Below are positions 10,960 to 22,566 of a stretch of 64,000 nucleotides of DNA, piece after piece; the stretch's first letter is position 1; each line of letters begins with the position of its first letter. Made by a program: the position numbers and the translations under genes. The notes under the pieces were generated by a model. It was given only the letters and a program-made list of their open reading frames with translations. It had not been told where the DNA came from and searched no databases. The stretch is from Strongyloides papillosus (lineage: Eukaryota > Nematoda > Chromadorea > Rhabditida > Strongyloididae), in assembly GCA_005656395.1 (NCBI GenBank), contig SRSI01000050.1, positions 2,604,001 to 2,668,000 on the forward strand, given 5' to 3'.

Positions 10960-12555
10960 ATGAAACGATATTATAGTGAAGGAAATGGGAAAAAAAAGGC
11001 TAGCAAGCCTGATGACCCATATCCAGGAATGCCTGAAGTTTCAGAAGAACAAAAAGAAAAACATGATGAAGGAACTGCTGATTTAGATGAGGTAAATTAT
11101 ATCATAACCACTTTAATTTCATAGACCTTTTAGGCTGCCGTTAAAACTGGGATACATAAAAAGAAATTTCGTTCAAAAAAACAAAAAATTGTTGCTAGAG
11201 CAGAGTATATGGCCAGAGCAGAAATTATTAATAAAGAAGAAGATGGTTACATAGAGGTTGATGAAGATGATCAACCAACGTATTTCATTTCACAGCGGGA
11301 TATTAAAAATAATGTTGACATAGCAAGTGCTTCAAAAGGTTTCGATTTAGTATTAGATAAATATGGTCCATACAGTCTCGATTTTACCCCCAATGGAAGA
11401 CATTTAATAATTGGCGGAAGAGTTGGTCATTTAGCTTCATTTGATTGGATGACAAAAAAGTTGCATTGTGAATTTAATACGAGAGAAGAAATTAGATGTG
11501 TAAAATGGCTTCACAATGAACAGTTGTTTGCAGCTGGACAACTAAGGTGGACACACATTTACGATAGACAAGGAGTTGAGGTACATTGTATTAAGCAATT
11601 AGACAAAGTAGTATCAATGGAATTTTTACCGAGACATTTTCTTCTTGTTACAGGAAATCAGAGAGGTTTTTTAAGTTATTTAGATGTAACAATGGGCAAA
11701 ATGGTTTCTCAATTCCAAACGCATCAAGGATCTTTAAATACATTGACACAAAACCCATCAAATGCAATTATTTTAACTGGTTCTTTTAATGGTAAAGTTT
11801 CTATGTGGTCACCAAATGTAAGGGAACCATTAGTAGAAATGTTGGCACACAAGTCAAACGTATCAAGTATATGTGTTGATAGGACGGGAACATATTTAGC
11901 CACGTCAGGTGCAGACAAATTTATAAGAATATGGGATATAAGAAATTTAGCACCTTTACATGCTTACAGGCTCCCTACAATGCCTTCATGTATTACATTC
12001 TCACAAAAAAATTGTCTTGCCGTAGGTAGTGAAAACATTGTAAATGTATACAATGACTCACACTTAGGAACCATGAAGACACCATACTTACGGTACAAGT
12101 GTACTGGAACAATAAACAAACTTCAATTTTGTCCATATGAAGATGTTCTTGGTGTAGGTCATTCTGCTGGTTATACATCTTTACTGATACCTGGTTCGGG
12201 AGATCCCAACTTTGACGGATATCAAGTCAATCCCTATGAAACCAAAAAGCAAAGACAAGAAAGAGAAGTCAGGCAGCTATTGGATAAGATTCAGCCAGAG
12301 TTTATTACACTGGATGCTTCCGAGATTAATAAGGTTAATACAGAAAAGTTGGAAGATACCTTCGCTTACAGAGCCAAGATACTTCGTGTTAAAGCTGACA
12401 TACCGAAATATGTTCCAAGAAAGAAAGCTAGAGGTAAATCAAAAGTTGGAAAATACGAACAAAGAAAACAGGGAATGAAGGCACAGTTGAGATCTGAAGT
12501 AATTGAAAAGAAGAAACAAATTGAAAGAGAGATGGGAATTGGTGTTAAGGAATAG
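10960..12555 (+). CDS. wdr-46: WDR46 / Utp7 (BING4), small-subunit processome protein
   Basis: Nucleolar WD40 protein of the SSU processome, needed for 18S rRNA maturation. Exon 1 is 10960-11091 (44 codons, from ATGAAACGATAT), the intron is 42 bp, and exon 2 is 11134-12555; the total is 517 residues. A basic N-terminus (HKKKFRSKKQK) precedes a beta-propeller (about residues 120-350), in which RFLSYLD-type blades and DKFIRIWDIR are clear. The C-terminal BING4 domain has the family signature PGSGDPNFDGYQVNPYETKK, followed by a Lys/Arg-rich tail. Length and order match the family. The next gene on the same strand (ELYS) starts 456 bp downstream. Confidence 0.95.
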
Positions 12556-13011
12556 AAATCAATTGGTTATGTTAAATTTTTGTTGTTAATATTTTTTATA
12601 TTTTTGAGTATTTTTTTTGTTTAGTAAATCCACAAGAGTTATTTTTTAAATAAATAGTTTAATGCAAAACGACATACGTGATTATCCAATAATGACATCA
12701 AAGATTAAAACCATTAGAAGAGAATAAGCATTGCTTTACTAGCCATAATCTAACAACTTTAGTCATTTTGTTTTACCAACACATACTCGACTGTTACTGA
12801 AATCGTGATGAATTCACAGGCATACGTGTTTTCCCAATCTTAAATTTAAAGTGATTTCATTGTCAAATTACATCTGTATTTTATCCCGCCGTTTTTAGTA
12901 TACATATCACCAATCTAAATTTCGTTTTATATTTGCATGTATTTTTGGTTACCGTTTTAGTTTTAAAATATAATAATTTGAATACTTGCTATATTGTATT
13001 TTTCAGAAGAA
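12556..13011. promoter_or_regulatory. Spacer with spliced-leader-type acceptor before mel-28
   Basis: 456 bp between the WDR46 stop and the ELYS start. It ends with ATTTTTCAG at 12998-13006, five bases upstream of the ELYS ATG (13012). That fits a trans-splice acceptor, or the end of a 5' UTR intron. An AATAAA-like motif near 12650 could serve WDR46 polyadenylation. Confidence 0.4.
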
Positions 13012-16000
13012 ATGTCCTTGGATTTTCATAGGCCTTCCTTCCTTCAGCAACGATTGGTAGAAGTTGAGAGCGAGAGATGTAATCTTTCAACTGCCTTTGG
13101 ATTATCTGAGTACAAAAGTGGTTCACCTCGCATAGGAAAATATCTTTATGATAGCGGTAAGTTTTGGGAAATATTCACAAAATTCTAAATATTGTTTTTT
13201 TAAGAGGGCAAGTGCAAATATTTTGTTGTTGCTGTGGAAGAATATCTTTTGCTGTATAACACTGAACAAGTTTGTGGTGAACCAAGGAAGCGTGTTGAGT
13301 ATTGTCTTGGGAAAGGGGCACGTATTCATGATTGTGCTTTCATGTATCTTGAAGATAACTCTGAAGGTTTGGTTGTCGGTGCAACAACTGTAAATGAAGC
13401 TGGTGTTAAATGCTATGGTCTTTACTTATTGAGTGCAGGGCGTGAAGCAATAATACTAGATGCAATGGCATTTGTCAAAGATGTAGGTTAAAATAAATTA
13501 CTTTCTTTTTTAAATATATTTTTTAGTGCAAAAAAGTCTTTGTTGTTTATGATGAGCTTCATCGTGATGAGTTAAAAAAAATTGATCCTGCTTTTCATAA
13601 TCATCCTCACCTTATCATGGTTGGTATGGAAGATGGTGCTGGATATTTAACCCACTTCAAAAATACATCAAAATCAAATGCTTTAAGGGACAGACCTCCT
13701 ACTCGCCCTACTTCTGCTTTTAATGTGTTAAGAGGGTTTCGGGACAAGACTAATACATTTTTCACTTTTGATGCTAGTGGTGAAACTACTCGATTAAAGT
13801 TATCCGAAGTCGAAGTAACATCAATATCTTATGTCCATAGTTGCCGTTGTCTTTTGATTGGATTCAATTTTGGTGGTGTTGTTTCGATTAACCTTCTGAC
13901 ACAACAAAAAATTAAAATTAGGATATCTCGAGGTGAAATAAGGGCAATGCAAGTTCAAGAACCCGATGATGATCCAAGGCCAACGTCTTATGTATGGGTT
14001 GGCTCCCTCATTGGAGGACGACTTACATTTACACTAATATCACTAATGTTTTATACTGACCCATCGGATCCTTCAATTGTTGATATGAACAAGGTGGCCT
14101 TATCTAAGAGGCTCGAATTTGAAGCTGATAAATTTTCTCATTTTCTTGCTTTAAAAGGTATTACCAGAGAACGTACACTGAAAGCAGACAATACTACAAG
14201 ACTTGAAGATATTCACAAGAAGGATACTACATTGATGCTTTTTTCATGGATAAATATAACATCCAAAGGTATATCTCTTGAAGGAGCTCTCTTTGATTTA
14301 AATATGTACTATTACAAAAGAATGGTTAGTCAAATTCGTGACGATGGAACTTATGCTAAACAATGTCCCTTGATATCACGTTTTTCTATGAATAATCCAA
14401 ATGGTATCAATTTTGCTGCTCTGTTGGATATTAACTTGGATCCTGAGAGTTTATATAGAGGGAAATCTGACTTAATTGAAAACGTAGATCAATTTTTCTA
14501 CCCATCTACATATGGATTTGAATTACATACGTTTACTAAGAATGCAGCAACAGTCCTATCATGCGAACCAATCCAGTTTCAATTTTTTGAACGTCTTACT
14601 CCATTGAAAGAACATTTGAATGAACCTGCAATGGCAATACGTTGTTTAACTGCATTAGGATTCATATCTGTCAAGGAGTCTAGTCAAATTACCGAACACT
14701 CTGCAAAATGTAGTGCAATACTATCAACCTTACTCCATAATTTCTCTGGGAATTTGATTATTCAAATGATAAAGGATAGTACTGTTACTGAGAAGTATCT
14801 CGTACTATTAATAGACTGGTTGTATACAGAAATTCAGAAATGTGTCGATGATTTCCAAAGGATTGTATCTAAATTATTCGAAGAAAACTCAGAAGAATTG
14901 TACTCTGCGCAAATAACAAAAGTTAACCATTATATCGGTGTTTTTGAGATGATGAAAGAGATCATAGTAGCTATGAAAGCCAAAGATTTATCGGATAGTG
15001 TACGTGGTCAGTTATATGTTAAGGAAGTAGTTATTGACACATTCTTATTGTACTCCAGACTTATGAACGTCTTTGTCGAAGTTGGACTTTTCCCAATTAC
15101 ACCAGATGTAATTGAACTTCATAAATCTCTTGAGGATATACACAATAAAAGAGTGCTTTTGTCACGAAGAAAACTCTATAAATTAGATATTGAGAAGTTG
15201 TTAGATTTACTATCAAAAACTGATTTAGAATGCGTAGAAAAATTGTATCCACCAAGAAATCCTGCTATTTTGATTGATTTAATTGTTGCTCCTGAAATCA
15301 AAATTATAGGGAAGCTTAGGCTTATATCATATTATGCATTGGATATTGGGTTCCTCAGAAACAACAATACGTTTATTGACAAAGTTCAATATAATGTTGC
15401 ATTTTTCTACAAGGAAAAGGATCCCATTGATTTTTTTGAAATTAAGAAATGCTGGAGAGAAGATTCAATCGAATTAGAAGACTACAAGGAAAATATCTTT
15501 ACAATACGACCCGAAAATTTGGATTACGATTATAAGAATAATTTAACACCTAGAGTTGTTGAACGAATTTGTCAAAAAGTATACATGTCTGATGGAGAAT
15601 TAAAAGATCTTCACGATTACTTATTAAAACAACCACATGGTTTATTTATCTGGAATTATATTGCAGTTAAGAGAGAAGAATTTTCTATGATTGAGCCAAT
15701 AAACATTAACGTCCTTTCCAATGTTCCCGATGAATGGAAGGCACTTTGTGAAACTTCAAAGAATTTGTATGAAAAGGTAAAAGGAAATTCCATTCTCTGG
15801 CGTTATAAGATGCCCTCATTATACAATAAGAAAAGTGGATTGAAAAATGAAACTTTGTGTAATTTGACACATGTATCTATTCATGGAAAATCCCAAAATG
15901 ATAGTGAACTAGTTGCAGATAGTAGTAAAATTAAAAGTATCGATACAATTGTTGACAAGGACTACCTAGATCATCATTTTGCTGCTCAACGTTATGAAAA

Positions 16001-17576
16001 TTTGTTGAAAACACCTATGTCAGCTTCAAGATGGACGCGTGTTAGCAGGCTTACTAATATTAATAAGTCTCCACCTATGGAACAGCCAAAACAAATTCAA
16101 CCAACATCTATTATGAAATCTCAAGAAAGGGTTTCTCGACTACGTCCAGGAATGAAAATTGGATCGCGCATTAGATTTAATCTCCCTGACACTTCTTCTA
16201 TTGCCGACAATACTGCTGGTGACAGTACATGTTCCACAGACAACAATGATTCAATGAATTCTACATTTAATGGAGTTTTTCATATTGAAAAGAGTGATGA
16301 ACAGACTGAGTTTGATGATGTTAAATGTGTTTACAAAGCTATAATCCAAGAAAAAATTGAAGAGCAGATGTCGAGAACTGTCCTACATGAAGATGGTAGA
16401 GTTACAGTTATGGAAACTCAAACAGATGAAGAGATGTTAATGTCTGATTTAGAAAATTCCCCAGCCAAAACTGGTGTAGATCTTATAAACCATATGGAAG
16501 AAAGGTCTAAGAATTACAATATTGAACTACCTACCGTTGTCCTCGTACAGGCAGCTGAAGAAAAATTAACTTTACAGGAAGATAATACACCAGTTTTGAA
16601 AAGAAGAAAATCCTCTATTATAAAGAAAACACTAGCATTTTCTGGACACAAAGGCACCAGTGAAATTAATCAAGACGATAAGGTAAATGTGTTGAAACGC
16701 AATTCTCCATTTGACGAAAATGATGAAGAAGATAGTGGAAGTGCAAAGAAAACTAGAATTAATGAAGAAGACGATAGTGGAAACATAAAGGAAACGAGAA
16801 TTAATGACAATGAAGATGAAGTTGCAATTGAAACAGATATCTCCACATCAACACTTCGTCGATCAGCTCGAATTCACAAACACAGTGTAGAACCTGAACC
16901 TCCATCTGTTCCAACTACACGAAGTAAGAATAAACGTGGAACGACAAGTCGAGAAACTAGTGTTGACCCAGATATCCCCGTAGAATCAAAAACTGGACCT
17001 AAGCGTGGTACAACAAGCCGAGAAAACAGTATTGAGCCAGATACTCCCTTAAAAACTAGAACTAAACGTGTTGCAGCAAGCCGAGAAACCAGTGCTGAAC
17101 CTGAAGCATCTGCAACAACAAAAACTAGATCTAAACGTGTTGCAGCAAGCCGAGAAACCAGTGTTGATCCTGAGGTACCTGCAACAACAAAAACTAGACC
17201 AAAACGTGGAGCAGCAAGCCGTGAAGTTAGTGTTGAACCGGATGTTAATTCAACAACGAAAACTAGACCAAAACGTGGAGCAGCAAGCCGTGAAGTTAGT
17301 GTCGAACCAGATGTTCATTCAACAACGAGAACTAGAACAAAACGTGGTACAACAAGCCGAGAAACCAGTGTTGAACCCGAGGTACCTGCAACACCAAAGA
17401 GTAGAACCAGGCGTGGTAGTAGTTGTGAGAAAGAAACAGAACTTAGAAGATCCACAAGACTTAGAAGGACTCCTTCGAAAGAATTTGAAAGTAGCACGAA
17501 GAAAGGATCAAAAAGTCCATCAAGATTACCAACTATCTTAGAGACGAATGCCGTGAATTCTGAAAGACAGAAATAG
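13012..17576 (+). CDS. mel-28: ELYS / MEL-28 nucleoporin
   Basis: ELYS (AHCTF1; MEL-28 in C. elegans) binds chromatin and seeds nuclear pore assembly by recruiting the Nup107-160 complex after mitosis. Three exons join in frame: 13012-13156, 13205-13482 and 13527-17576, with introns of 48 and 44 bp; the product is 1490 residues. The N-terminal half matches the ELYS beta-propeller and helical domain: VQEPDDDPRPTSYVWVGS corresponds to the vertebrate FQEPENDPR block, followed by LFDLNMYYYKRM and VDQFFYPSTYGFE. After about residue 970 the protein becomes low-complexity, with Cdc-type SP/TP sites. It ends in a tandem array of 23-residue basic repeats (separate entry) where MEL-28 carries AT-hooks. 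The start follows an acceptor-like TTTCAG. Confidence 0.93.
16927..17430 (+). repeat. Coding tandem repeat, 69 bp (23 residues) x about 7-8
   Basis: Within the last exon of the ELYS gene a unit of the form KRGxxSRExSVEPxVxxTTKTRP repeats about seven to eight times, beginning with KRGTTSRETSV and ending at RRGSSCEKE. Neighbouring units differ by few substitutions, and the two starting near 17210 and 17279 are nearly identical, so the array expands and contracts. Each unit has a TRxKRG basic core and a SREtSVEP phospho-acceptor-like segment. Because 69 is a multiple of three, an alternative frame stays open across the array and is only a shadow. Confidence 0.9.
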
Positions 17577-18199
17577 AAACTTTATACAGTGTACATACAC
17601 GAGATGTGTAATATTATTGTTAATGCTTTATTAACATTTATTAAAAAAATCACTATTATTATTCAATATATAGATAGATTAATGGAATGTATGTACTAAT
17701 ATTTACAACACAATTATAAATACTTTTCATGTATATTATTCTACTACCTTAAACTACTATTAATGTAACTTTTTTTCTACTAGTTTTTTTTATATATTTT
17801 TTGCTATATGTTATAAAAAAGTCCTTATTTAATGCATATATTTATATACTGGGAAATTAACTTATTGAGAAAAATAAATGTTTTACTTTTAAATGTGTAT
17901 CATTTTAAAGAAATATTTAAATTTCTAGAAGTTTTAATTCGCAGTGAAAATTTATTCCTCTTGGTAGATTTTTTGAATAAATCAGTCTTTCTTTAATGTT
18001 TTCCGGAGGAAATTAAAAAATCCAATAAATCTTGAATATTTAATTTAGAAATATCACCACTTTAGTTTGTTTGTTCGTTATATTTCTTTGTTACTCTTAA
18101 GGAGAAAGTAGATTTTCATTCAAACGGTGATTGGAGAAGTGTTTATAGTCATCATTTTGAACCCTCATATTCATTTTCTTTTCTAGAACAATATTAATA
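17577..18199. other. Intergenic, 623 bp
   Basis: 3' flank of mel-28 and 5' flank of rpn-9. TTTTCTTTTCTAG at 18174-18186 lies 13 bp before the rpn-9 ATG and fits a trans-splice acceptor. No gene seen. Confidence 0.45.
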
Positions 18200-19421
18200 A
18201 TGCTTGATAAAGTTGATGGTTATCTTTCTAAAAAAGTTGAAGAAAGCATCACTGATGGTCAGAAAAAAATCTGGTCTGAGTTGTTAAACCTTCATTCTTT
18301 AAAGTAAGTTATTAAATGAATTTGTCATTTCATTTTGTAGACATTGGCACCAGTTTTCGCAAAGCGTTGTAAATCTCCTTAAAAATGAAGAACTTTCAAA
18401 GGGATTAGATATGGAGGACTTCTGGAACAGTGTTATTTTGACATATAAGGCTACTCTTGCTCCATATTCCGTTGCTGTTATTGCACGATATGTTGCCCAT
18501 GCTATCTTTGATAGAGTTGGGAAAAAAGAAGCTTATGCCTTTTTGGATGATCTTATAAAATACTATCAAAGTGATGTTACTGCTGTCATCCGCCTTATGA
18601 CCACTAAAATTGAATTCTATGTAAAAAAGGGTGGTCTACCAGATGAAGGCGAACCTAAACCATATGAATATATTGCTCAAGTGTTAGAGTTAGTTGAAAC
18701 ATGTCCAGGAAAAACTGATGTTTTATCTTGGTATTACTTATCTTTAATGGAATTCTATCGACAAACCCGTGATTATACCCAATTTTATCGTTCTATCATA
18801 AATTATTTGAATGTTGCTGACAGTAGCAGTTTTACAAATGCTGAAAATATACAGTTATATAGTTATTGTATGTGTGAAGCTGCAATTTTATCTCCTGACA
18901 TATACGATCTTGGAGAATGTTTAAATCATCCAATCCATGAGAAAGCAATCAACTTAGCAACCGAAAATCGTTGGATTCATACTTTCGTACGTTGTTTCGT
19001 TACTGGAGACTTGGTCAGTTTTAATGATTCTGGTTACAAATCAAGACCAATATTCAATGCTTCTTCGGAACTTTTAGAAAGGAAGATCAGACTTTGTGCT
19101 GCTTTACAATTAGCATCCACTTCCCCAACAACAACAATACCATATGATGCTTTTGTATCGGTTTGTAGTATTCCATTAAATGATGTTGAGTATCTTTTAA
19201 TGAAGGCTGTCAGCAAGAAGTTAATCAAAGGAAAAATCGATGAAGTTGGAAAAGTTTTTAATCTTGAATGGATCAAACCACGTTGTCTTGGAAAGGAACA
19301 TTTAGGTACTCTACATACAAAATATGCTGATTGGAGAAATACAGTATGCAATTTGAAAAATGAATACAATATTAATTTGGGAGAACTTAGAGAGTCATCT
19401 GTCATTGCTCCTGAAGTTTGA
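18200..19421 (+). CDS. rpn-9: 26S proteasome lid subunit RPN9 (PSMD13)
   Basis: Non-catalytic lid subunit of the 19S regulatory particle. Exon 1 is 18200-18303 and exon 2 is 18341-19421; the 37-bp intron is the shortest in the window. The 394-residue product matches the family length (about 380-390). The N-terminal helical repeats (ending exon 1 in WSELLNLHSLK and continuing HWHQFSQSVVNLL) lead to a C-terminal PCI domain at about residues 215-370, with the winged-helix part around YLLMKAVSKKLIKGKIDEV. The start is the first ATG after a probable splice acceptor. It converges on fsn-1: the stops are 154 bp apart. Confidence 0.93.
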
Positions 19422-19575
19422 TATCGTTGAAATAATTTATTATTACGATCTTTATTTAACTTATAATTAACAATTATGATGTCTTGAATTATATTGATAT
19501 AAAAAAGAAAATAATATTTAGTGATATTCGTGTGGAGATGATTGTAATAAAGTTATACGTTAGTTTTAGTTATTC

Positions 19576-20346
19576 TTAACCAACTAGTGGTGGTCCTGTG
19601 TATATCATACTCACTTCGGTATTTCCGTAAACAGCACAGATTGCTGGAAATAATTTTAGTGGTGGTATATCATCAAATGCTATTCCAAGGAAGTCATGTC
19701 CTTTTTCAAAATATAATAGACCTTGATCACAATCAAGTATCATTCTTATTTTTTCACCAATTTTATATTTAGGTGCGTTGTTTCTCCGTGGATAGGTGCA
19801 TAATACTTCTCCATTGTGTTGTAAATTACCGTTCACTAAATTCCATCCCCATGATTGATCATCACTACCAAGTAATGCATGATAACCAGGACAGTGTAAA
19901 GCTGCATGTTTTGTGGCAATACCCACAATAGCTACAGTTCCTAGAGGGCCTTCCCATACTATTTCCCATGCATGAATGCCGGATTTGACACCTATGCTTC
20001 CTCTGATTCCATCTGTACTTTGAGCAACTGGATGCCTATGAACTGTAATACCATTAGGTTTTACAAACATGTTTTTTGAACTATCTTTAGAGTTCCAAGA
20101 ATATTTTATTGCTCTCACTTTCAATCTAGGTTTTTTAAAAATATTGAACATTGTTAAGTCTTTTATTGTGGTGTTTGCTGTTAATTTTGAAAATCTGTTT
20201 TTCCAGAATGCATCACTGTAATGTTCTATAATAATATTCCACCTTTTACAAACTAGCATACAACTTTGAATATCTTTTAACGGTAAATATGTGAATATAG
20301 ATTGCAAAACAAATTGTGGCAAGTTCTCGGCTTCAATATATATCAT
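19576..20346 (-). CDS. fsn-1: F-box/SPRY domain protein FSN-1 (FBXO45 family)
   Basis: Single-exon, 256 residues. The F-box is at residues about 7-50 (LPQFVLQSIFTYLPLKDIQ). The SPRY domain is at about 75-250 and includes GIHAWEIVWEGPLGTVAIVG, SWGWNLVNGNLQHNG and LLYFEKGHDFLGIAF, characteristic of this family. FSN-1 pairs with the PAM/RPM-1/Highwire RING protein in an atypical SCF-like ligase that controls synapse and axon development. The start ATG (20344-20346) is 6 bp after a TTTTTAG acceptor on the minus strand, so trans-splicing directly to the first exon is likely. The protein is somewhat shorter at its N-terminus than vertebrate FBXO45. Confidence 0.93.
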   Translation of the reverse strand: MIYIEAENLPQFVLQSIFTYLPLKDIQSCMLVCKRWNIIIEHYSDAFWKNRFSKLTANTTIKDLTMFNIFKKPRLKVRAIKYSWNSKDSSKNMFVKPNGITVHRHPVAQSTDGIRGSIGVKSGIHAWEIVWEGPLGTVAIVGIATKHAALHCPGYHALLGSDDQSWGWNLVNGNLQHNGEVLCTYPRRNNAPKYKIGEKIRMILDCDQGLLYFEKGHDFLGIAFDDIPPLKLFPAICAVYGNTEVSMIYTGPPLVG

Positions 20347-21242
20347 TGTTTTCTAAAAAGTACATGTGGAAATTTATTAAATTTACTAGATAGTCGTAAG
20401 TATTTTAAAATTTTATTAAGAAATAGCATATATATAAAATTATAAATTAGTTATATATATTTATCGATTTTACAACATTATCATGTTACTTTAAGCAGTA
20501 GAGTTATATGCGTGTTTATGTTTAAACTAATGGCACTGGACCGAATATAGTGTAATAGTGGTCAAAAAAAATTATTTGTACATAAACACATCAATCATTA
20601 TCGATGATGATAGAAAATTTTTAAAATTCATCATATTGTTTCCAAGGAATCGACGTGCACAGCTAATTTATAATTTCTATGCTGTGTTTATGTCATACAT
20701 AAAAACAAAATTTAATTATTATATTTTTAACATAAATCCTGTTTATATGTCTTATTTTATATCGGACTTAAAATCTATTAAAGTTCTATTTAATGACAAC
20801 AACATGATTTTGTTTTGTCTAGAAATAAGGAAACTGCATAAAATTTAAATTTTCAAACTTATAAATTTATTTGAAATATAATTTACAATCGCGATATTAT
20901 AAAATTAAGTATTATTTTTAATGTATATTGCTTTTTTTACCTACTACACAATTTTAAAAGTATAATTCTAACAAAAAAAATTAAAATTCTACAATAATTG
21001 CAGTTACGTATTTGAATAAATATCAGTGTAATCTTTAGACATTTAACAAAACGGTATCATAGAAAATGAAGTCGGACAATGTTCAAAGAAGTCATGGAAA
21101 AAAAAACAAAGTATCAAATTTAGAGAGAAATGTTTTTGAACGAAGCTATTAAAATTATATTTATAAATTATTTCTTAATTCATAACAATATAAAATCAAA
21201 AGTTTCCCTAACAATATACATGAGAAATACGTTAAACTTAAA
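20347..21242. other. Intergenic, 0.9 kb
   Basis: Between the fsn-1 start and the mrpl-3 stop. A low-complexity open frame at 20558-20848 (rich in I, N, Y, K, F) lacks a supporting start context or homology and is not called. Confidence 0.45.
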
Positions 21243-22415
21243 TTATTTCTTAACTTTAGCAATCTTTGCTTTTGTCCTATCTCTAGCTCCTGCTTTAACT
21301 TCACTATCTATTGTGTACATTATTGATGGTTGATTCATTTTGAAAACATTTTCATGAAAGATATCATTACTACCAATAATAGGTGGTTTATTGTTATCTT
21401 TTTTAACAGCTTCTTCAAATGTTGGAAAAGGAACATCAGGAGAAAGTTTTGAGGGTTGTATACAATCTTTTATCAACAATACATCTCCGACTTCTCCAGG
21501 TACACTTCCTTTAATATACATAACTTGTTCATCCGGATTGATACGTAAAACCTGTAAACCAGATTGTGTTCTCCATTCATAACCCATATGACCTGGCATA
21601 CGTTTTGATGGCCAAACTCGTGCATCTCCAACACCACCAACCGATCCGATACGACGATGAGATTTAGTAGTTCCATGTTTAGGCTGCCCTTTCATACCCC
21701 ATCTATGAACACCACCTTGAAAACCCCAATCAATTGTCTTACCAGTGGCTGTAATATATTGACCTACGTTAAAATGTCTTACATCTAACTTTGTTCCTGC
21801 TGATAAAATGGCATCTTCAGTTACTAAAAAACTACCTAACTTTAATTTAGTTGGTACAGAAATGGAATCAAATGCTCTTCTATACTGAGTAGTGAATCTT
21901 CTAGGATCTGCATTTATTGCTCCAACAGTTACCTTCCACATTGGTCCATGACGATTGAAAGCTTTTCTTTTTCCAATAATAGATTTAGCAAACCAATCTT
22001 CGGGACTTACTGTTGATATTACATGATTATCTTGGATGTGCAATAAGGTGCATAAAACTCTTGTTCCATCATTTAACCATTGTGGAAACATTCCAATTTT
22101 AGTCCCTAACAAACCAACTCTTCTCGATTCTGGTGTCCACTTTCTATCATTACTAATATTAATGTTTTCATTTAGACTTCCACTCAAAACACTGGATCTT
22201 ACAAAAATTCCAGACTTTTCCTTCTTACCCAATTCATTCAGCATAAATGCATTTTCTGGATCTAAAATTTCTCTTTTATTATCATATTTTTTTGGAATCC
22301 AGGGTGCTGGAGTTAATGTTCTCCTTCTACCTCGAATTTGATTTACAAATAAACTCTTCGAAGTTGGAGTTAAAAAAGTCGTTAAAGAAATACATTCAGT
22401 CAAAGATTTAAACAT
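21243..22415 (-). CDS. mrpl-3: Mitochondrial large-subunit ribosomal protein uL3m (MRPL3)
   Basis: Single exon, 390 residues. After an N-terminal mitochondrial presequence rich in Ser, Thr and Arg, the uL3 fold begins at RRVGLLGTKIGMFPQW and includes the hallmark loop GFQGGVHRWGMKGQPKHG with TKSHRRIGSVG, then VWPSKRMPGHMGYEWRT. In the bacterial protein this loop reaches the peptidyl-transferase centre. The start ATG (22413-22415) lies 10 bp after a TATTTTAG acceptor. The bystin stop is only 151 bp upstream on the same strand, a spacing typical of nematode operons. Confidence 0.94.
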   Translation of the reverse strand: MFKSLTECISLTTFLTPTSKSLFVNQIRGRRRTLTPAPWIPKKYDNKREILDPENAFMLNELGKKEKSGIFVRSSVLSGSLNENINISNDRKWTPESRRVGLLGTKIGMFPQWLNDGTRVLCTLLHIQDNHVISTVSPEDWFAKSIIGKRKAFNRHGPMWKVTVGAINADPRRFTTQYRRAFDSISVPTKLKLGSFLVTEDAILSAGTKLDVRHFNVGQYITATGKTIDWGFQGGVHRWGMKGQPKHGTTKSHRRIGSVGGVGDARVWPSKRMPGHMGYEWRTQSGLQVLRINPDEQVMYIKGSVPGEVGDVLLIKDCIQPSKLSPDVPFPTFEEAVKKDNNKPPIIGSNDIFHENVFKMNQPSIMYTIDSEVKAGARDRTKAKIAKVKK

Positions 22416-22566
22416 TAATATATACCTAAAATATACTTAAATAAAAATACTATAAAATTATATATTAATAATGGATATATCCAACATGTTATAAAAAATA
22501 TTGGAAAAAAACAATCTTTCTAAACAGTAACAATCAAACAATAATGTAACATAATAAACAATCAAT

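Noticed and set aside
17068..17541. 157-codon open frame overlapping the ELYS C-terminus
   Set aside because: It is the shadow of a 69-bp repeat, which keeps alternative frames open; the main frame continues the ELYS protein and has no break.
20558..20848. 96-residue I/N/Y/K-rich open frame between fsn-1 and mrpl-3
   Set aside because: It begins with GTG; amino-acid composition follows the AT content, and there is no domain or splice partner.
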